Assembly (NCBI GenBank): GCA_947493325.1
Contig: CANLQI010000001.1
Span: 1,627,375-1,691,374, forward strand
Direction of reading: 5' to 3'
Source: an uncultured Sphingomonadaceae bacterium
GTDB lineage: Bacteria > Pseudomonadota > Alphaproteobacteria > Sphingomonadales > Sphingomonadaceae
DNA length: 64,000 nt
Position 1 is the first letter of the stretch. Every line of letters begins with the position of its first letter. Below are positions 1 to 11,008 of the stretch, one piece after another. Below the pieces are notes generated by a model. The model was not told the DNA's origin, did not search any database, and saw only the letters and a list, made by a program, of their open reading frames with translations. Made by a program: the position numbers and the translations under genes.

Positions 1-1
1 C

Positions 2-343
2 ATCAAACCAGCCTCGGCAAGAGCGCCGTTTGAAACCAGCGGGCCCGATGTTGCAACAGCCGCCATCCCCGGCCCGTCAGCACAGCAGATGCGCGATGCC
101 AGTGCCTTACCGCCGGGTCAACAGGAAAAAATGATCCGCGATATGGTGGAAGGCCTTGATGCCCGTCTTGCAAAGAGCCCCAATGATGCGCGCGGGTGGA
201 TCATGCTGATGCGCAGCCGTATCACGCTCGGCGAAACGGCCAAGGCGCAAAAAGCCTATGCCGATGCACAGCGCGCCTTTCGCAACAAAGGTGCGGAGCT
301 GAAGCAGATCGAAGAAGCTGCAGCAGCACTGGGTATCAGGTGA
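2..343 (+). CDS. ccmI: C-terminal fragment of cytochrome c biogenesis TPR protein CcmI (5' end outside the window)
   Basis: Frame 2 is open from the window edge; ...GPSAQQMRDASALPPGQQEKMIRDMVEGLDARLAKSPNDARGWIMLMRS resembles the CcmI C-terminal TPR region. Confidence 0.75.
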   Translation: MKPASARAPFETSGPDVATAAIPGPSAQQMRDASALPPGQQEKMIRDMVEGLDARLAKSPNDARGWIMLMRSRITLGETAKAQKAYADAQRAFRNKGAELKQIEEAAAALGIR

Positions 344-382
344 TAGTTTACCCGGGCGGAAATGTCCGGCAGAAAGATATGC

Positions 383-2254
383 TTATTTCTTGCCAACTTT
401 GGTGACTTTTTCACCTTTGGCGCTCTTCCACGGCATAGCCGCCATATCCGATTTAGCAAGCTGATTGACAAAAGCCTGCGCTGCACGCGCGTCGTCAAAT
501 GGCCCTGCGAGCAGCCGGTTGGTCTTGTTAATCGGCACCATCCAGCCCTGCGTATCCTTGAAAGCGTCAGGTGCCTTGCGTGACAGGCGGCGCCACTCGG
601 AAGCGAACAGGGATGTGTCCTGTCCAATCGCAATCTGCACCCATTGGCGCGCAGGGTGGACAGGTTCAGCCGGTTTTGCAGGAACCGACTTAGGTTTGGG
701 CTTTGCTTTTGCTGGGGTAATAGTAGCCAAATCCACAGCGCGACTGTCGCGTTTCAATTCTGCTTCCGGTACATTGATATCCGACATCAGACTATCAAAA
801 CTTGGTCGCCTGGCAGGTGCTACCTGATCCCTTTTGACTTTATCAAGCGCCGAATTTGAAGATGCGTAAGCAGTCTCGGAACGTTCGGCCTCTTGCGCAG
901 GGACACTCTTGGCAAGGTCAAAATTCTCTACAGAAAGTACAGGCCGTCTGGACAGAGTCACGCGCCCTGTATCGCCTGAATTCTGTGCAAGTACAGGTGG
1001 TTTTGATGCAGAAGCAATTTGCACCGGTGCTTGCGCCGGTTTAGGCTTTGGTGATCCGGCAGTTCTTGCGGTGCCCATGTTATTATTTACGGCTATCTGC
1101 GGTTTTGTCGCAGAGGCTGTAACCGGTTTTTGAGTTATATTTGCGGGCAGAGACACAGGAGCTTTTGCGTTTTGGTCAATTTTCTTATCTGCACTCACAG
1201 CTGCGACCTGCTTGTTTTGCCGTTGCCGCTGTTTTATCAGCGCCTCTCTTTCAATCTTTTTGCGGCGCCAGTCTGCACGGTTACGTTGTCCGGGACGACG
1301 CCGCTGTTTCTTGCTGGCTTTGCGCTGTGTAGCTGGTTTGGCCTGATTGGCATCCCCAAGCGGCTTGCCAGTTGGAATTAATCCGGCATCAGCGCCCGTG
1401 CCGCCGCGCACACTTGCGTATTGTGTATTGCGCGGATTAGGGCGGCCGATATTGGCGGTCTTGGGGAAATGTCCAAAATGTGCGGCGGCGGCCTGCTGCG
1501 ATTTGGTCAGGCGCGGCATATAATCAAGGTAAGGCTGGATAGAGGCGGCCAGGCGGCGCGGCATGGTGCCACGTGCCACTTTGCGTGCTTCTTTCTTGTC
1601 GCCATTTATGGCCAATATAAAAGCCCGCATACGCCAGGCCGCAGGAATATTTTTATGCAATAACGGATTCAAAAGTCGCTCTGCACCTTTTGTATCCCCC
1701 GATATGCCGAGCGAAAGTGCATAGCGCATTGTAACCTCATCGCCGCCGCCGCGTTTCAGCGCGAGCTTATAGTCACGCTGAGCATTGGCATTATTGCCCA
1801 CCAGATCATAAGCGAGTCCGCGATCTGCAGCGATAAAGCTTTCTGTCATGCCAAGCCTTAGGGCTTCGTCAAAAAGCCGCAGCGCTTCATAAGGATTTTC
1901 AGTGCCCAGCAATGCCGATGCAAGCCCCGCCTTTACGCGCGCGTTGCGCGGATTGAGCCGTTCTGCACGGGCAAAAAATCCAAGCGCGCCATCAGGATCC
2001 TTAAGAAGTAGCGCCGCATTTCCGGCATCGATCAGCGCGTCGAGATCATTCGCATTGCGTGACAGGCGTTGCAAGGCAGCCCTGAGTTCCAGAGTGCCTC
2101 TGCCCTGCTGCATCATAAGAACGGGCATGATAATCGGCGCCGCGCCCTGTTTTGCATGGGCAACAGCGGGAGCCGCCGCCAAAGCCGAACTTATTGCCGC
2201 CGCGCAAGCGGTCAGCTTCCATTCGCCTTTTGTCAACATATGCCGCAATTTCAT
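383..2254 (-). CDS. TPR-repeat protein with C-terminal SPOR domain, signal peptide at N-terminus
   Basis: TPR-like alpha repeats (ALGFFARAERLNPRNARVKAGLASALL), C-terminal WVQIAIGQDTS...AGPFDDARAAQAFVNQL SPOR-like region. Confidence 0.75.
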   Translation of the reverse strand: MKLRHMLTKGEWKLTACAAAISSALAAAPAVAHAKQGAAPIIMPVLMMQQGRGTLELRAALQRLSRNANDLDALIDAGNAALLLKDPDGALGFFARAERLNPRNARVKAGLASALLGTENPYEALRLFDEALRLGMTESFIAADRGLAYDLVGNNANAQRDYKLALKRGGGDEVTMRYALSLGISGDTKGAERLLNPLLHKNIPAAWRMRAFILAINGDKKEARKVARGTMPRRLAASIQPYLDYMPRLTKSQQAAAAHFGHFPKTANIGRPNPRNTQYASVRGGTGADAGLIPTGKPLGDANQAKPATQRKASKKQRRRPGQRNRADWRRKKIEREALIKQRQRQNKQVAAVSADKKIDQNAKAPVSLPANITQKPVTASATKPQIAVNNNMGTARTAGSPKPKPAQAPVQIASASKPPVLAQNSGDTGRVTLSRRPVLSVENFDLAKSVPAQEAERSETAYASSNSALDKVKRDQVAPARRPSFDSLMSDINVPEAELKRDSRAVDLATITPAKAKPKPKSVPAKPAEPVHPARQWVQIAIGQDTSLFASEWRRLSRKAPDAFKDTQGWMVPINKTNRLLAGPFDDARAAQAFVNQLAKSDMAAMPWKSAKGEKVTKVGKK

Positions 2255-2349
2255 AAATCTTCCAAAATTACGTTGTTCATAACATATGGCCTATCCGGCC
2301 CGTCATGAACGACTGCTGATTCTATACCTGGCACCAACGCCTGTCTATT

Positions 2350-2378
2350 AAAGTAAAGAGGGAGCAAAATGCCCCCTC
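2350..2378 (-). terminator. Putative intrinsic terminator after ftsZ (end of dcw cluster)
   Basis: Minus-strand GAGGGGGC-ATTTT-GCTCCCTC hairpin (one G-U) followed by TTTACTT, just after the ftsZ stop. Confidence 0.55.
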
Positions 2379-2388
2379 CCCCATACAG

Positions 2389-3975
2389 TTACTGGTTATT
2401 CTGACGGTTCAGAAAACGTGGGATGTTGAGCGGATTTTCATCTTCTTCATCATCTTTCACATCTTCTTTTGCGGCTTTCTCGTTACCGCGGGACAGATTT
2501 GCCATACGCTCAAACAATGTGCCGCCGCCGTTGTTGCCGGGGTTGATACGCGGTGCGGGCGGAATTTCCGCCTGCGCGGTATCATTGGCACGCTGCGGAG
2601 CTTCAGGAAAATCATCTTCCTGCTTTGCTTCGGCTTCCTGCACAGCATCATCGACATATGTTGCAACAGCAGGTGCCGCAGCTTCACTCTGCGGCGCGGC
2701 TTCGGCCTTTACACCCATTTCATCGGCTTCATCCGCAGGGAATGTCAGGTCGAGCGGTTCTTCCTCGTCCTTGCTGCCGAAAGACGGGATCTCTTCCATC
2801 ACCGTTTCCGCGCTATCCTGCACAGCCTCTTCCTGCGGCGCAGCTTCGGTTTCGCTTTCCGCTGTTTCGGCAGCAACCGGCTCAGGTGCTTCTTCCGTTA
2901 CAGGCTCTTCATCCGCTTCCTCGGCAATCGGCGCAGCGACAGGCTCCACTTTTTGCATCGGCGTGGATTTGAACGGGAATGCGCGGGCCGGTTCCGCCTG
3001 CTCGCCATTTTCATTGTCGATACCCGTGGCCACGACGGACACGCGGATCTTGCCTTCCAGATCATCGTTGAACGCACTGCCCCAGATGATATTGGCATCG
3101 GCATCGACCAACTCGCGGATATGGTTGGCAGCCTCGTCGACTTCCATCAGGCGCATGTCCTCACCGCCCGTAATGGAAATGATGACGCCTTTTGCGCCCT
3201 GCATCGACACGCCGTCGAGCAATGGGTTCGCAATGGCTTTTTCAGCCGCTTCCAGTGCGCGGTTATCGCCCTCGGCTTCGCCGGTACCCATCATCGCCTT
3301 GCCCATTTCGCGCATCACGGAGCGGACATCGGCAAAATCAAGATTGATAAGGCCCGGCATCACCATCAGGTCGGTGATCGAACGCACGCCTTGCTGCAAC
3401 ACTTCGTCGGCAAGGTGGAATGCTTCCTTGAATGTCGTATTCGGGTTGGCAACCAGGAACAGGTTCTGGTTCGGAATGACGATCAGCGTATCAACATTCT
3501 TCTGCAGCTCTTCGATACCGGCGTCAGCCGAACGTGCGCGGCGCGTTCCCTCAAACGTGAACGGCTTGGTCACGACGCCAACGGTCAATATGCCTTTTTC
3601 GCGGGCTGTCTTGGCAATTACCGGTGCTGCGCCCGTGCCGGTTCCGCCGCCCATGCCCGCGGCAATAAAGCACATATGCGCGCCTTCCAGTGCTTCATCC
3701 ACATCAACGATCGTCTCTTCAGCGGCGGCGCGCCCCACTTCGGGACGTGAGCCAGCACCTAGGCCCTGTGTGATTTCGGGGCCAAGCTGGATGCGGCGTT
3801 CTGCCGGCGAGCTGTTCAGCGCCTGCGCGTCGGTATTGGCAACGATAAAATCGACACCCTCGACGCTGGCAGCAATCATGTTGGCGATGGCGTTACCACC
3901 CGCCCCGCCGACACCGATTACGGCGATCCGCGGGCGTAATTCGTCAACTGTGGGTGGTCCGATATTGATACTCAT
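2389..3975 (-). CDS. ftsZ: Cell division protein FtsZ
   Basis: [26 protein letters not shown] tubulin signature, long acidic linker, conserved C-terminal peptide IPRFLNRQ; start taken at MSINIGPP. Confidence 0.98.
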   Translation of the reverse strand: MSINIGPPTVDELRPRIAVIGVGGAGGNAIANMIAASVEGVDFIVANTDAQALNSSPAERRIQLGPEITQGLGAGSRPEVGRAAAEETIVDVDEALEGAHMCFIAAGMGGGTGTGAAPVIAKTAREKGILTVGVVTKPFTFEGTRRARSADAGIEELQKNVDTLIVIPNQNLFLVANPNTTFKEAFHLADEVLQQGVRSITDLMVMPGLINLDFADVRSVMREMGKAMMGTGEAEGDNRALEAAEKAIANPLLDGVSMQGAKGVIISITGGEDMRLMEVDEAANHIRELVDADANIIWGSAFNDDLEGKIRVSVVATGIDNENGEQAEPARAFPFKSTPMQKVEPVAAPIAEEADEEPVTEEAPEPVAAETAESETEAAPQEEAVQDSAETVMEEIPSFGSKDEEEPLDLTFPADEADEMGVKAEAAPQSEAAAPAVATYVDDAVQEAEAKQEDDFPEAPQRANDTAQAEIPPAPRINPGNNGGGTLFERMANLSRGNEKAAKEDVKDDEEDENPLNIPRFLNRQNNQ

Positions 3976-4122
3976 GTGTTTCCGTCTCCCGGCTTCATAA
4001 ACCAAAATTGAAGCGATTAATTTACGTCTTTCTTAATGGCACAGATTGATTCTCCGAATCACCTAAAAAATGGCTCTTTTTGGTAAAATTTTGCTTTTAT
4101 CCCCAGTTCATCGGTGAAGCGT

Positions 4123-5388
4123 TCAAAAATAGGCCTTAATCGCACGGACCACGCGCCCGAAAAGCGCACCGCCAGACATTTTATGGACCGATTGATAGCC
4201 GGTTGGCACCGTGCGAATATCAACAGGCGCATCCACCGCATAGCGCACCAATCCGGCCAGCGTTGTAAATGCCGGACCGCTATGTGCTTCGGGCATGCCG
4301 ATCAACCCCCGTGGGCGCCCGATACGAACAGTCCGGTCAAGTGCGGATTGTACGTAATCGGCTATGCCCTTCATCTCTGCGCCGCCGCCGGTCAATACGA
4401 TCTGCCGCCCGCCATTTCCAGTAAAGCCAAGCTCCTTAAGACCCTTGCCAATTTCACCGATCAGATAATCGAGCTGCTGTTTGATGACGGAGATTAATTC
4501 GGCGCGCGCAATACGGTTCTGATCATCACCCGCCGACATCTGTTCATTGGGCCCGCCCACCGGGATCATGTCACGGTGATCGGTACGGCTTGATGTGGCA
4601 GAGCCATAGAAACATTTCATCCGTTCGGCCTGATTACGGCGGATACCGAAAGCCGAGGCAATCGCATCAGTAATATCGCTTCCGCCATAGGGAATGGTGA
4701 ACAGGCCGACCAGCATATCGCCTACATAAAGCGAAATATTCGTAACCCCTGCGCCCATTTCTACAAGCGCCACGCCCAGTTCACGCTCTTCGTCGCTGAG
4801 GCAGGCCATGCCCGCCGCAATCGGCGATGCGACGATGGATTCCACGTTCAGATGGGCGGCACGGACGCAGGTATCCATGTTACGTATCGGCGCGCCGTCC
4901 GCGAGTATCACGTGAATGTCGACGCCAAGCCGGTCGGCATGCAGTCCTTCGGGCTGTTTCACGCCCGACAGTCCGTCCAGCGAATAAAGCGCAGGCTGTG
5001 CATGCAGCACGGCGCGGCCTGCCGGGTCAATCACTTCACGTCCGGCATCGAGCAGATGATTGACATCATCCTTTTCCACGCGGCCACCGCCCAGTTCGAC
5101 TTCGACGCTCGCCACACTGCTGGCAAGGCCGCCCGAGGAACAGGCGACCCAGACATCCTCAATATTGATCCCGGCAATCCGCTCCGCCTGTTCGACCGCA
5201 GTGCGCACGGCCAGTTCAGTGCGTTCCATATCGGCAATATAGCCGCGCTTGACGCCTTCGCTTGCCCGTTGACCTGTGCCCAGTACCATGAGCTCCCCGC
5301 TCTCGGTCTGCCCCGCAATCATCGCGGATACTTTCGATGACCCGATGTCGAGTGCCGTGAATATTTTCTCAACGCGCTGCGTCGTCAT
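4123..5388 (-). CDS. ftsA: Cell division protein FtsA
   Basis: FTALDIGSSKVSAMIAG, IVLTGGGAEMKGI; upstream of ftsZ. Confidence 0.97.
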   Translation of the reverse strand: MTTQRVEKIFTALDIGSSKVSAMIAGQTESGELMVLGTGQRASEGVKRGYIADMERTELAVRTAVEQAERIAGINIEDVWVACSSGGLASSVASVEVELGGGRVEKDDVNHLLDAGREVIDPAGRAVLHAQPALYSLDGLSGVKQPEGLHADRLGVDIHVILADGAPIRNMDTCVRAAHLNVESIVASPIAAGMACLSDEERELGVALVEMGAGVTNISLYVGDMLVGLFTIPYGGSDITDAIASAFGIRRNQAERMKCFYGSATSSRTDHRDMIPVGGPNEQMSAGDDQNRIARAELISVIKQQLDYLIGEIGKGLKELGFTGNGGRQIVLTGGGAEMKGIADYVQSALDRTVRIGRPRGLIGMPEAHSGPAFTTLAGLVRYAVDAPVDIRTVPTGYQSVHKMSGGALFGRVVRAIKAYF

Positions 5389-6341
5389 GCCTGCATCCCC
5401 TGCTGTGTAGTTACCTGCCGCGCAGTATCTTCTTTTTCCGGTTCGGATTTGCTTTTATCGGATTGCTTGGTCTCGGCTTCTTCTTTTTTCTTGCGCGGCA
5501 TACGCAGATACGCGCGTTCCGGGTCACGCAAATCGAAATAGGTCACGCCTTTGCCAAGCAGGCGGTTGATGCCGTCCATCCGCGCAAAATTGATCCATGC
5601 CGCCGCCGCGCTTTCCTTGCCTTCCGGCAGCGCCAGTGTCTCGCCCGATTTAAAGCTGATGTTCCAGCGGCGGTTGCCGATCCATTCGGCCTTTCTGACC
5701 ATAGGAATAAGTGCAGGCGCTTCTTCAAGCAGTGCAGTCAAATCCTCGGCGCGCTCATTGGCGCGATGGCCGGTAATAAGCGGAAATTCACGCGCCTGTG
5801 CCTGAGTTACCTTGCCCAGCACAATGCCGCTTTTGTCGATCAGCAACAGCTTGCCATCATTATTCCATGCCGCATGCGGCACGCGTTCGACAATATCGAC
5901 AATCAACGTATCGGGCAGCTGGCGCGATACCCGAGCATCCTGAATCCAGCCAAACTCCATCAAGTCACTGCGCAGCTTTTCAACGTCAACCAGCGGCATC
6001 GCCCGGTCTTTTTCGGTGAGCACAATCTCATAGACTTTCAGCCGGTTGACCTTATCGGCCCCGCGCACTGTGATATGCTTGACTTCAAAACCCGCGCGGC
6101 TCGCCGCATGCGCAAATTCCTGTTTCGCCATTGCCGGCGCGCCAAAAAATTCGGCCACGCCGTATCCGACCACACCCAGTGCCAACAACACGCCCCAGGT
6201 TGCACCGCGCTGTATCTGTTTCTCTGTAAAAGGCAGCGCCTGTAACAGCTTGTTGAAGCCCGATACGCGCTTGACCGAAGACTTGCGCGGCGCGCGTTTG
6301 CGCGGGGCCGCTTTCTTGCGTGTGGTTTTTGCCTTTGCCAT
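5385..6341 (-). CDS. ftsQ: Cell division protein FtsQ
   Basis: Single N-terminal TM segment then POTRA-like VKHITVRGADKVNRLKVYEIV; position between ddl and ftsA; start at MAKAKTT. Confidence 0.95.
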   Translation of the reverse strand: MAKAKTTRKKAAPRKRAPRKSSVKRVSGFNKLLQALPFTEKQIQRGATWGVLLALGVVGYGVAEFFGAPAMAKQEFAHAASRAGFEVKHITVRGADKVNRLKVYEIVLTEKDRAMPLVDVEKLRSDLMEFGWIQDARVSRQLPDTLIVDIVERVPHAAWNNDGKLLLIDKSGIVLGKVTQAQAREFPLITGHRANERAEDLTALLEEAPALIPMVRKAEWIGNRRWNISFKSGETLALPEGKESAAAAWINFARMDGINRLLGKGVTYFDLRDPERAYLRMPRKKKEEAETKQSDKSKSEPEKEDTARQVTTQQGMQA

Positions 6342-6345
6342 ATGT

Positions 6346-7284
6346 TCAATCGCCCGCGTCCGCGAGCGCCTCCTCCACAATTGCTTCGACCAGTTCGGCA
6401 TAATTCATACCCATATGCTTCGCCTGTTCAGGCACAAGGCTATAGGGTGTCATACCGGGCTGTGTGTTCGTTTCCAGAAGGAACAGACCGTCCGCGCCCA
6501 ATTCATCATCCCAGCGAAAATCCGACCGCGATGTACCTTTACAGCCCAGCAGCCGGTGTGCTTTCAGCGCATATTCGCGGCACAGCTGCGCTATATCTTC
6601 GGGAATATCCGCCGGGCAGATATGTGTCGTCAGCCCATCAGTATATTTGGCGTCATAATCATAGAAACCCGATTTGACCTGCAGCTCCGTCACGCACAAT
6701 GCCTTGTCACCAATCACAGCGGTGGTAAGTTCGCGCCCCTTGATGAAAGGTTCCGCCAGCAGATGATCGAAATCCTGCCATGGTCCTGTGCTGTCACGCG
6801 CAATAGGGGAGCCATAATTGCTGTCATCACGCACGATAGCAATGCCGACGGACGACCCTTCATTGACCGGTTTCAGCACATAAGGCCGCGGCAGCGGATC
6901 GCCTTCATACAGCGTCTCGCATTCCACCACCTTGCCTTCAGGCATGGGAATGCCATGCGGCACCAGCGCCTGTTTGGTAAGCTCCTTGTCAATCGCGATC
7001 ACCGATGTGACCAGCCCGCTATGCGTATAGGGAATTTGCATCAGGTCGAGCATGCCCTGCACTGTGCCGTCCTCGCCCGGCGTACCGTGCAGCGCGTTGA
7101 ACACCACATCAGGGCGTATCGCATCGAGCACCATGGCAAGGTTGCGGTCCATATCAACCCGCGACACTTTGTGCCCGCGCGATTCCAGCGCATCGGCCAC
7201 GCCATTGCCGCTCATCAGCGACACTTCGCGTTCTGCAGACCAGCCGCCCATCAGCACCGCGATATGATGTTTGGCGAGTGTCAT
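6346..7284 (-). CDS. ddl: D-alanine--D-alanine ligase
   Basis: AVLMGGWSAEREVSLMSG, HGTPGEDGTVQGMLDL, ETNTQPGMTPYSLVPEQA; start at MTLAKHH (longer ORF reads through a repeat). Confidence 0.96.
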   Translation of the reverse strand: MTLAKHHIAVLMGGWSAEREVSLMSGNGVADALESRGHKVSRVDMDRNLAMVLDAIRPDVVFNALHGTPGEDGTVQGMLDLMQIPYTHSGLVTSVIAIDKELTKQALVPHGIPMPEGKVVECETLYEGDPLPRPYVLKPVNEGSSVGIAIVRDDSNYGSPIARDSTGPWQDFDHLLAEPFIKGRELTTAVIGDKALCVTELQVKSGFYDYDAKYTDGLTTHICPADIPEDIAQLCREYALKAHRLLGCKGTSRSDFRWDDELGADGLFLLETNTQPGMTPYSLVPEQAKHMGMNYAELVEAIVEEALADAGD

Positions 7285-7302
7285 GACGCGTTCCCTTTTG
7301 CG

Positions 7303-7373
7303 CTCCTGCAAAAGTAGGAGCCTAGGGCAACCGGGTACTGCGCCGCTCTGGATTCCTGCTTTCGCAGGAATAC
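7303..7373. repeat. REP/BIME-like paired hairpin repeat, copy 1 (murB-ddl gap)
   Basis: CTCCTGCAAAAGTAGGAG ... ATTCCTGCTTTCGCAGGAAT; same architecture as the copy at 8314-8383; antisense reading gives the IPAKAGIQ string. Confidence 0.85.
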
Positions 7374-7390
7374 GATCAGGTAGCCACAGT

Positions 7391-8294
7391 TCATACCGCC
7401 TCTCCCACACGCTGGATTTCCCATTGCAGTTCAATGCCCGAATGCGCCTTCACACGTTTGCGCACTTCCTCGCCCAGCGCCTCGATATCCGCCGATGTCG
7501 CATCACCCAGATTGAGCAGGAAATTACAGTGTTTTTCGGACACCTGTGCGTCGCCCACTCGAAGGCCGCGGCAGCCTGCCGCGTCAACCAGCTGCCATGC
7601 CTTATGCCCCTCAGGATTTTTGAATGTCGATCCACCCGTGCGCGAACGCAGCGGCTGCGATGCTTCACGTTCGGCGGCGATGCGGTCCATTTCCGCGCCG
7701 ATTTCTTTCGGATCACCGGCAACGCCCCGAAACGTTGCCCCCACCACAATCGCGCCTTTGGGCAATTCGCTATGGCGATAGCGATAGCCCATATCCACCA
7801 GCGGCACCGTGGCCAGGCTACCATCACGCAGCACCAGATCGGCGCTCATCAGTATATCACACACTTCGCGGCCATAGGCACCGGCGTTCATCCGCACCGC
7901 GCCGCCCACCGTTCCGGGAATGCCGCGCAGGAATTCCAGCCCGGCAATGCCATTATCCCGCGCCTTGCTCGCCACCGAAATGCCCGGCGCCCCGGCGCCG
8001 CTGGTCAATATCCGCTCATCCACGCGGCGCGTATCAATGGCAGCAAACGCCTTGCCGAGCCGCACGGTCACGCCGCGCTTGCCGCCATCGCGGATAATCA
8101 GATTGGAACCAAGCCCCAGCGGCCATGCCTCAATATCATCATCCAGATTGGCAAGAAAATCCTGTAAATCGGCCACGTCCCTCGGTTCAAACAGCCAGTC
8201 CGCCCGGCCGCCGCTTTTGAACCAGACAAGCGGTGCCAATGGTGCGTCAGGTTTGAGCTTACCCTGTACGGATGGCATGTTGTGTGTGCTCATA
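7391..8294 (-). CDS. murB: UDP-N-acetylmuramate dehydrogenase MurB
   Basis: GLGSNLIIRDGG, FLRGIPGTVGGAVRMNAGAYG, RTGGSTFKNPEG; start at MSTHNMPS. Confidence 0.96.
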
Positions 8295-8313
8295 CGGGCT
8301 GCTCCTTCCCGTG

Positions 8314-8383
8314 CTCCTGCGAAAGCAGGAGCCCAGAGCAATGAGGCACTGCGCAGCCCTGGATTCCTGCTTTCGCAGGAATA
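8314..8383. repeat. REP/BIME-like paired hairpin repeat, copy 2 (murC-murB gap)
   Basis: GCTCCTGCGAAAGCAGGAGC (perfect palindromic hairpin) - N30 - ATTCCTGCTTTCGCAGGAAT. Confidence 0.88.
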
Positions 8384-8405
8384 CGGAAAGATGAAACCCG
8401 CCGCA

Positions 8406-9812
8406 TCATCCGCGCTTCGCCTTGATCGCATCGGCAAGCCCCGCCGCCCATTTGGTAATATCGCCCGCGCCCAGACACACGACCATGTCGCCCGCCTGGA
8501 CCGTACCAGCAAGCTCTGCAGCCAATGCATCGGCATCGGCTATGGTCGCCGCCGAACGCAGCCCACGCTGTTTCAGACCCGCAACCAGAGCTTCGGCATT
8601 AACGCCTTCAATCGGATCCTCGCCCGCTTCATACACCGGCGTCACATAGACGATATCGGCGTCGTTGAAACATTGCTGGAACTCATCCATCAGGTCGCGG
8701 AGCCGTGTGTAGCGGTGCGGCTGTACCACCGCGATGATGCGGTTTTGAGCGCCCTCGCGCGCCGCCGCCAGCACGGCTTTAATCTCGACCGGGTGATGCC
8801 CGTAATCATCGATAATGACCGCGCCACCCACTTCACCCACTTTGGTAAAGCGCCGCTTGACGCCGCCAAACGTCGCAAAACCGTTCTGCACATCTTCATC
8901 GGACATGCCCATTTGCAAACCGATCGTGACGGCAGCCAAGGCATTTTGTACGTTATGCCGCCCTGGCATCGGTAATTCGATGCCTTCAATCTTGCGGCTG
9001 GTGCCATCTTTTTCGCTGACCGTGACATCAAACCGGTTACCGCCCGGAATTGGCGTCACGTTTTCGCCGCGCACATCTGCCTGCGCGCTGAAACCATAGG
9101 TGATGATCCGGCGGTCCTTCACCTGCGGCAGGATCGCCTGCACTTCAGGATGATCGAGGCACAGGATCGCGGCTCCGTAAAAGGGCACATTTTCGACAAA
9201 TTCGATAAATGCTTTTTTAAGCACATCGAAACTGCCGTAATGCTCCATATGTTCAGGGTCGATATTGGTGACAACAGCCAGCGTCCCATCGAGCCGCAGA
9301 AAGCTGCCGTCGCTTTCGTCAGCCTCGACCACCATCCAGTCGCCATCGCCCAGCCGCGCATTGGAACCGTACGTATTGATGATGCCGCCATTGATAACAG
9401 TCGGGTCGATCCCGCCATGGTCAAGCATCGCCGCCACCATCGATGTGGTCGTGGTCTTGCCATGCGTGCCCGCAATCGCAATGGTGGATTTCAGCCGCAT
9501 CAGCTCGGCCAGCATTTCCGCGCGCTTTACCACCGGAATACGGTTTTCCAGCGCATAGACCACTTCAGGGTTCGTGCGCTTGATCGCTGTCGAGGTCACG
9601 ATCACCGCTGCGCCTTCGACATTGTCTGCCTTTTGCCCGATCATCACCTTGATACCGCGATCACGCAGACCTTCCACCACATAGCTTTCGGCAATATCGC
9701 TGCCCTGCACGGTATAGCCCAGGTTGTGCATCACTTCCGCGATGCCCGACATGCCGATACCGCCAATGCCGACGAAATGGATGGTACCGATATCAGTGCC
9801 GACTGCCTTCAT
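8406..9812 (-). CDS. murC: UDP-N-acetylmuramate--L-alanine ligase MurC
   Basis: [45 protein letters not shown]. Confidence 0.97.
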   Translation of the reverse strand: MKAVGTDIGTIHFVGIGGIGMSGIAEVMHNLGYTVQGSDIAESYVVEGLRDRGIKVMIGQKADNVEGAAVIVTSTAIKRTNPEVVYALENRIPVVKRAEMLAELMRLKSTIAIAGTHGKTTTTSMVAAMLDHGGIDPTVINGGIINTYGSNARLGDGDWMVVEADESDGSFLRLDGTLAVVTNIDPEHMEHYGSFDVLKKAFIEFVENVPFYGAAILCLDHPEVQAILPQVKDRRIITYGFSAQADVRGENVTPIPGGNRFDVTVSEKDGTSRKIEGIELPMPGRHNVQNALAAVTIGLQMGMSDEDVQNGFATFGGVKRRFTKVGEVGGAVIIDDYGHHPVEIKAVLAAAREGAQNRIIAVVQPHRYTRLRDLMDEFQQCFNDADIVYVTPVYEAGEDPIEGVNAEALVAGLKQRGLRSAATIADADALAAELAGTVQAGDMVVCLGAGDITKWAAGLADAIKAKRG

Positions 9813-11008
9813 GCGCTGTGTCCTTCATGTGTGTCTTTTGCCAGCTGTGGGCCGCCCATGGCGCGCCTTTTCTTGCCGGATGATTGTATTCTAATAACAT
9901 CGGTGAGTGGCGCGCCGCCCATGCCCTCAACCAGATCGGCGAGATCACGCACCGCATTGGGCAGCCCGCATTTCCATGCGCCGCGTGCCGCATTTTCCAT
10001 GGTTTCGGGGTTGAGCGCGATTTTCTGAATCTGTTTGGCAAGTTCTTTCGCCGTAAAATTCGATTGTTTGATTGCCCGCGCACCGCCAGCCTCTACCATT
10101 TCACGCACATTGACGGCCTGATGGTCATCCATTGAACTGGGCAAAGGTACAAGGATGGCGGGGCGGCCTGCTACTGTCAGTTCCGCGATTGTCGAAGCGC
10201 CAGCGCGGCCGATCACCAGATGCGACCAGCCGAGTTTGTCGGGCAGATCCTCGATATATGTCGCCAGCTCCGCCGGAATGCCGTGCTCTACATATTTGGC
10301 GCGCACCGTTTCAATATCATCGGCGCGGCATTGCTGTGTCACCTGCAGGCGCTGGCGCAGGTGAACGGGAAGCATGGCGAGGCCGTCGGGCACAACTTCG
10401 GACATTATTTTCGCGCCCTGACTGCCGCCAGTCACCAGCACGCGGAACACGCCGCCTTCCAGAAAGGGCGGATAATCCTGCCCGCGCAGGGCCAGCACTT
10501 CTTCGCGCACCGGATTGCCGACCAGATGCGTTTTATCCGCATATCTGGCGTTCAGTCGCTCGACCTTCTGATAGGACGTCGCGATCGCATTGACGCGCCG
10601 CGCCATCAGACGGTTGACCCGGCCGAGCACTGCATTTTGTTCGTGCACAACCGTGGGAATGTTTGCACTGCCCGCCGCCAGCAATGTCGGCAGCGCCGGA
10701 TAACCGCCAAAGCCCACCACCGCGGATGGCTGAAATGTGCGGAACAGCTCCAGCGCCATTTTACGTCCGGCCCAGATACCGCGCAGCCCGCGCAGCTTGC
10801 CCATGATACCGCCCGTTATCCGGCTCTGCGGCAGGATATGCAATTGCGCCTTGTCGAAAATACCGGGGATTTTCGCGCCGCGGTCATCGGTCACCAGCGC
10901 CACATGATGCCCGCGCTGCATCAGCTCCGCGCCCAGCGCATAGGCCGGGATCATGTGCCCGCCCGTGCCGCCTGCCGCCAATACAAAATGTTTTGTGACT
11001 GCTGTCAT
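9809..11008 (-). CDS. murG: UDP-N-acetylglucosamine transferase MurG
   Basis: [45 protein letters not shown]. Confidence 0.97.
   Translation of the reverse strand: MTAVTKHFVLAAGGTGGHMIPAYALGAELMQRGHHVALVTDDRGAKIPGIFDKAQLHILPQSRITGGIMGKLRGLRGIWAGRKMALELFRTFQPSAVVGFGGYPALPTLLAAGSANIPTVVHEQNAVLGRVNRLMARRVNAIATSYQKVERLNARYADKTHLVGNPVREEVLALRGQDYPPFLEGGVFRVLVTGGSQGAKIMSEVVPDGLAMLPVHLRQRLQVTQQCRADDIETVRAKYVEHGIPAELATYIEDLPDKLGWSHLVIGRAGASTIAELTVAGRPAILVPLPSSMDDHQAVNVREMVEAGGARAIKQSNFTAKELAKQIQKIALNPETMENAARGAWKCGLPNAVRDLADLVEGMGGAPLTDVIRIQSSGKKRRAMGGPQLAKDTHEGHSA

Noticed and set aside
2423-4000. 525-codon plus-strand ORF lying antisense across ftsZ
   Set aside because: Translation is Ser/Ala/Thr-rich with no family signature and mirrors ftsZ codon usage in a GC-rich genome; ftsZ itself is unambiguous.
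4012-4036. Possible CtrA site upstream of ftsZ (TTAA...TTAA)
   Set aside because: Spacing is 12 nt, not the 7 nt of the CtrA consensus TTAA-N7-TTAA.
6046-7317. 423-codon plus-strand ORF antisense to ddl and ftsQ
   Set aside because: His/Arg-rich translation typical of the complementary frame; no recognisable domain.
7285-7434. N-terminal extension of Ddl in the ORF track (MNCNGKSSV...RIPAKAGIQ...)
   Set aside because: The extension is a read-through of the REP-like repeat; the conserved Ddl start is MTLAKHHIAVLMGG at 7284.
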